Source of the DNA: Phenylobacterium sp.
Lineage (GTDB): Bacteria > Pseudomonadota > Alphaproteobacteria > Caulobacterales > Caulobacteraceae
Length of the DNA: 64,000 nt
Assembly: GCA_020402745.1 (NCBI GenBank)
Contig: JADBYZ010000019.1
Location: 30,189-94,188, forward strand
Reading direction: 5' to 3'
The notes below the pieces were generated by a model. That model saw only the letters and a list, made by a program, of their open reading frames with translations. It was not told where the DNA came from and made no database searches. Of this stretch, positions 63,887-64,000 are shown one piece after another (the first letter of the stretch is position 1; the number at the start of each line of letters is the position of its first letter). The position numbers and the translations under genes were made by a program.

Positions 63887-64000
63887 ATCGCATATGCCGC
63901 CGCCTCTGACAGGAAACCGACGCTGGTAAGCGTCTGCAGTCCAAGAGGCAGTCACCGATTCCGTTTTGTTCCCGGTTTTTTGATCGAGCGAGTCTTGCGC
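63887..64000 (+). other. Non-coding end of window
   Basis: No gene was recognised here. It contains a perfect GACGCT-GGTA-AGCGTC hairpin (63919-63934) and an unusually T-rich stretch ending in six T (63976-63981). It may be the promoter region or leader of the next gene, or a small RNA, but nothing decides between these. Confidence 0.3.

Overview
The window is a stretch of high-GC chromosome (about 70 percent GC by eye) from an alphaproteobacterium, most likely a member of the Caulobacterales (Caulobacter/Phenylobacterium type). The reasons are gene orders I associate with that order (cytochrome c - kdsB - pheA; SRP RNA - dnaX - recR; def - fmt - truA facing dapE; rpmH - rnpA - yidC - engB ... 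argB - HAD - dapD - dapE; rluD - rpoH), a groESL operon with a CIRCE operator, a divergent phaR/phaAB locus and a CtrA-like box. The genus is inference. No rRNA, tRNA, CRISPR array, prophage or transposase gene was seen.

Layout: 1-1240 is the 5' part of groEL, groES and their promoter/operator. 1.3-6.4 kb is mixed metabolism: a secreted protein, an acyl-CoA dehydrogenase, an acetyltransferase, an SDR gene broken by an amber codon, and an MFS permease. 6.4-11.5 kb holds an orphan Flp-pilin-like gene, aminopeptidase + NlpC/P60, cytochrome c, kdsB and pheA. 11.5-22.4 kb is housekeeping: nudC, SRP RNA, dnaX, recR, rmuC, def-fmt-truA, and the argB-HAD-dapD-dapE operon. 22.5-25.2 kb holds two catabolic genes between argB and engB. 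25.2-28.4 kb is rpmH-rnpA-yidC-engB. 28.4-34.2 kb has a TetR-hydrolase-oxidoreductase operon, an M28 peptidase, threonine dehydratase and a VOC protein. 34.4-43.6 kb has purA, a lipoprotein hydrolase facing a LytTR regulator, TetR + CYP153-like P450, rpoH, rluD and phoD. 43.6-45.5 kb is a small accessory patch: a repeat relic, an alpha/beta hydrolase pseudogene and a HigBA-like toxin-antitoxin pair. 45.5-52.3 kb is folE-hisI facing cysS, SRPBCC, a NifU-like gene, yidD, thrS and a glycosyltransferase. 52.3-59 kb has mvaB, two more glycosyltransferases, a possible 22-residue membrane minigene, and phaR facing phaA-phaB. 59-64 kb has a secreted protein, gloB, a methyltransferase, an SDR, marC and pyrF.

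The most unusual signal is a dispersed palindromic element of about 120 bp. Copy A (11543-11664) has 16-bp perfect terminal inverted repeats and four internal hairpins, so one strand could fold as a closed multi-branched structure. Copy B (23868-23996) is inverted relative to A, and its variable hairpins have changed sequence while staying complementary, which is covariation supporting a folded form. Copy C (63801-63886) overlaps the 3' end of pyrF and supplies its last codons and stop. Relics lie at 43622-43675 and 59859-59874 and just after copy B. All placed copies lie at 3' ends of genes, mostly between convergent genes.

A second recurrent architecture is three convergent gene pairs (9075/9095, 52328/52335, 62323/62330) whose two TGA stop codons sit in opposite arms of one inverted repeat.
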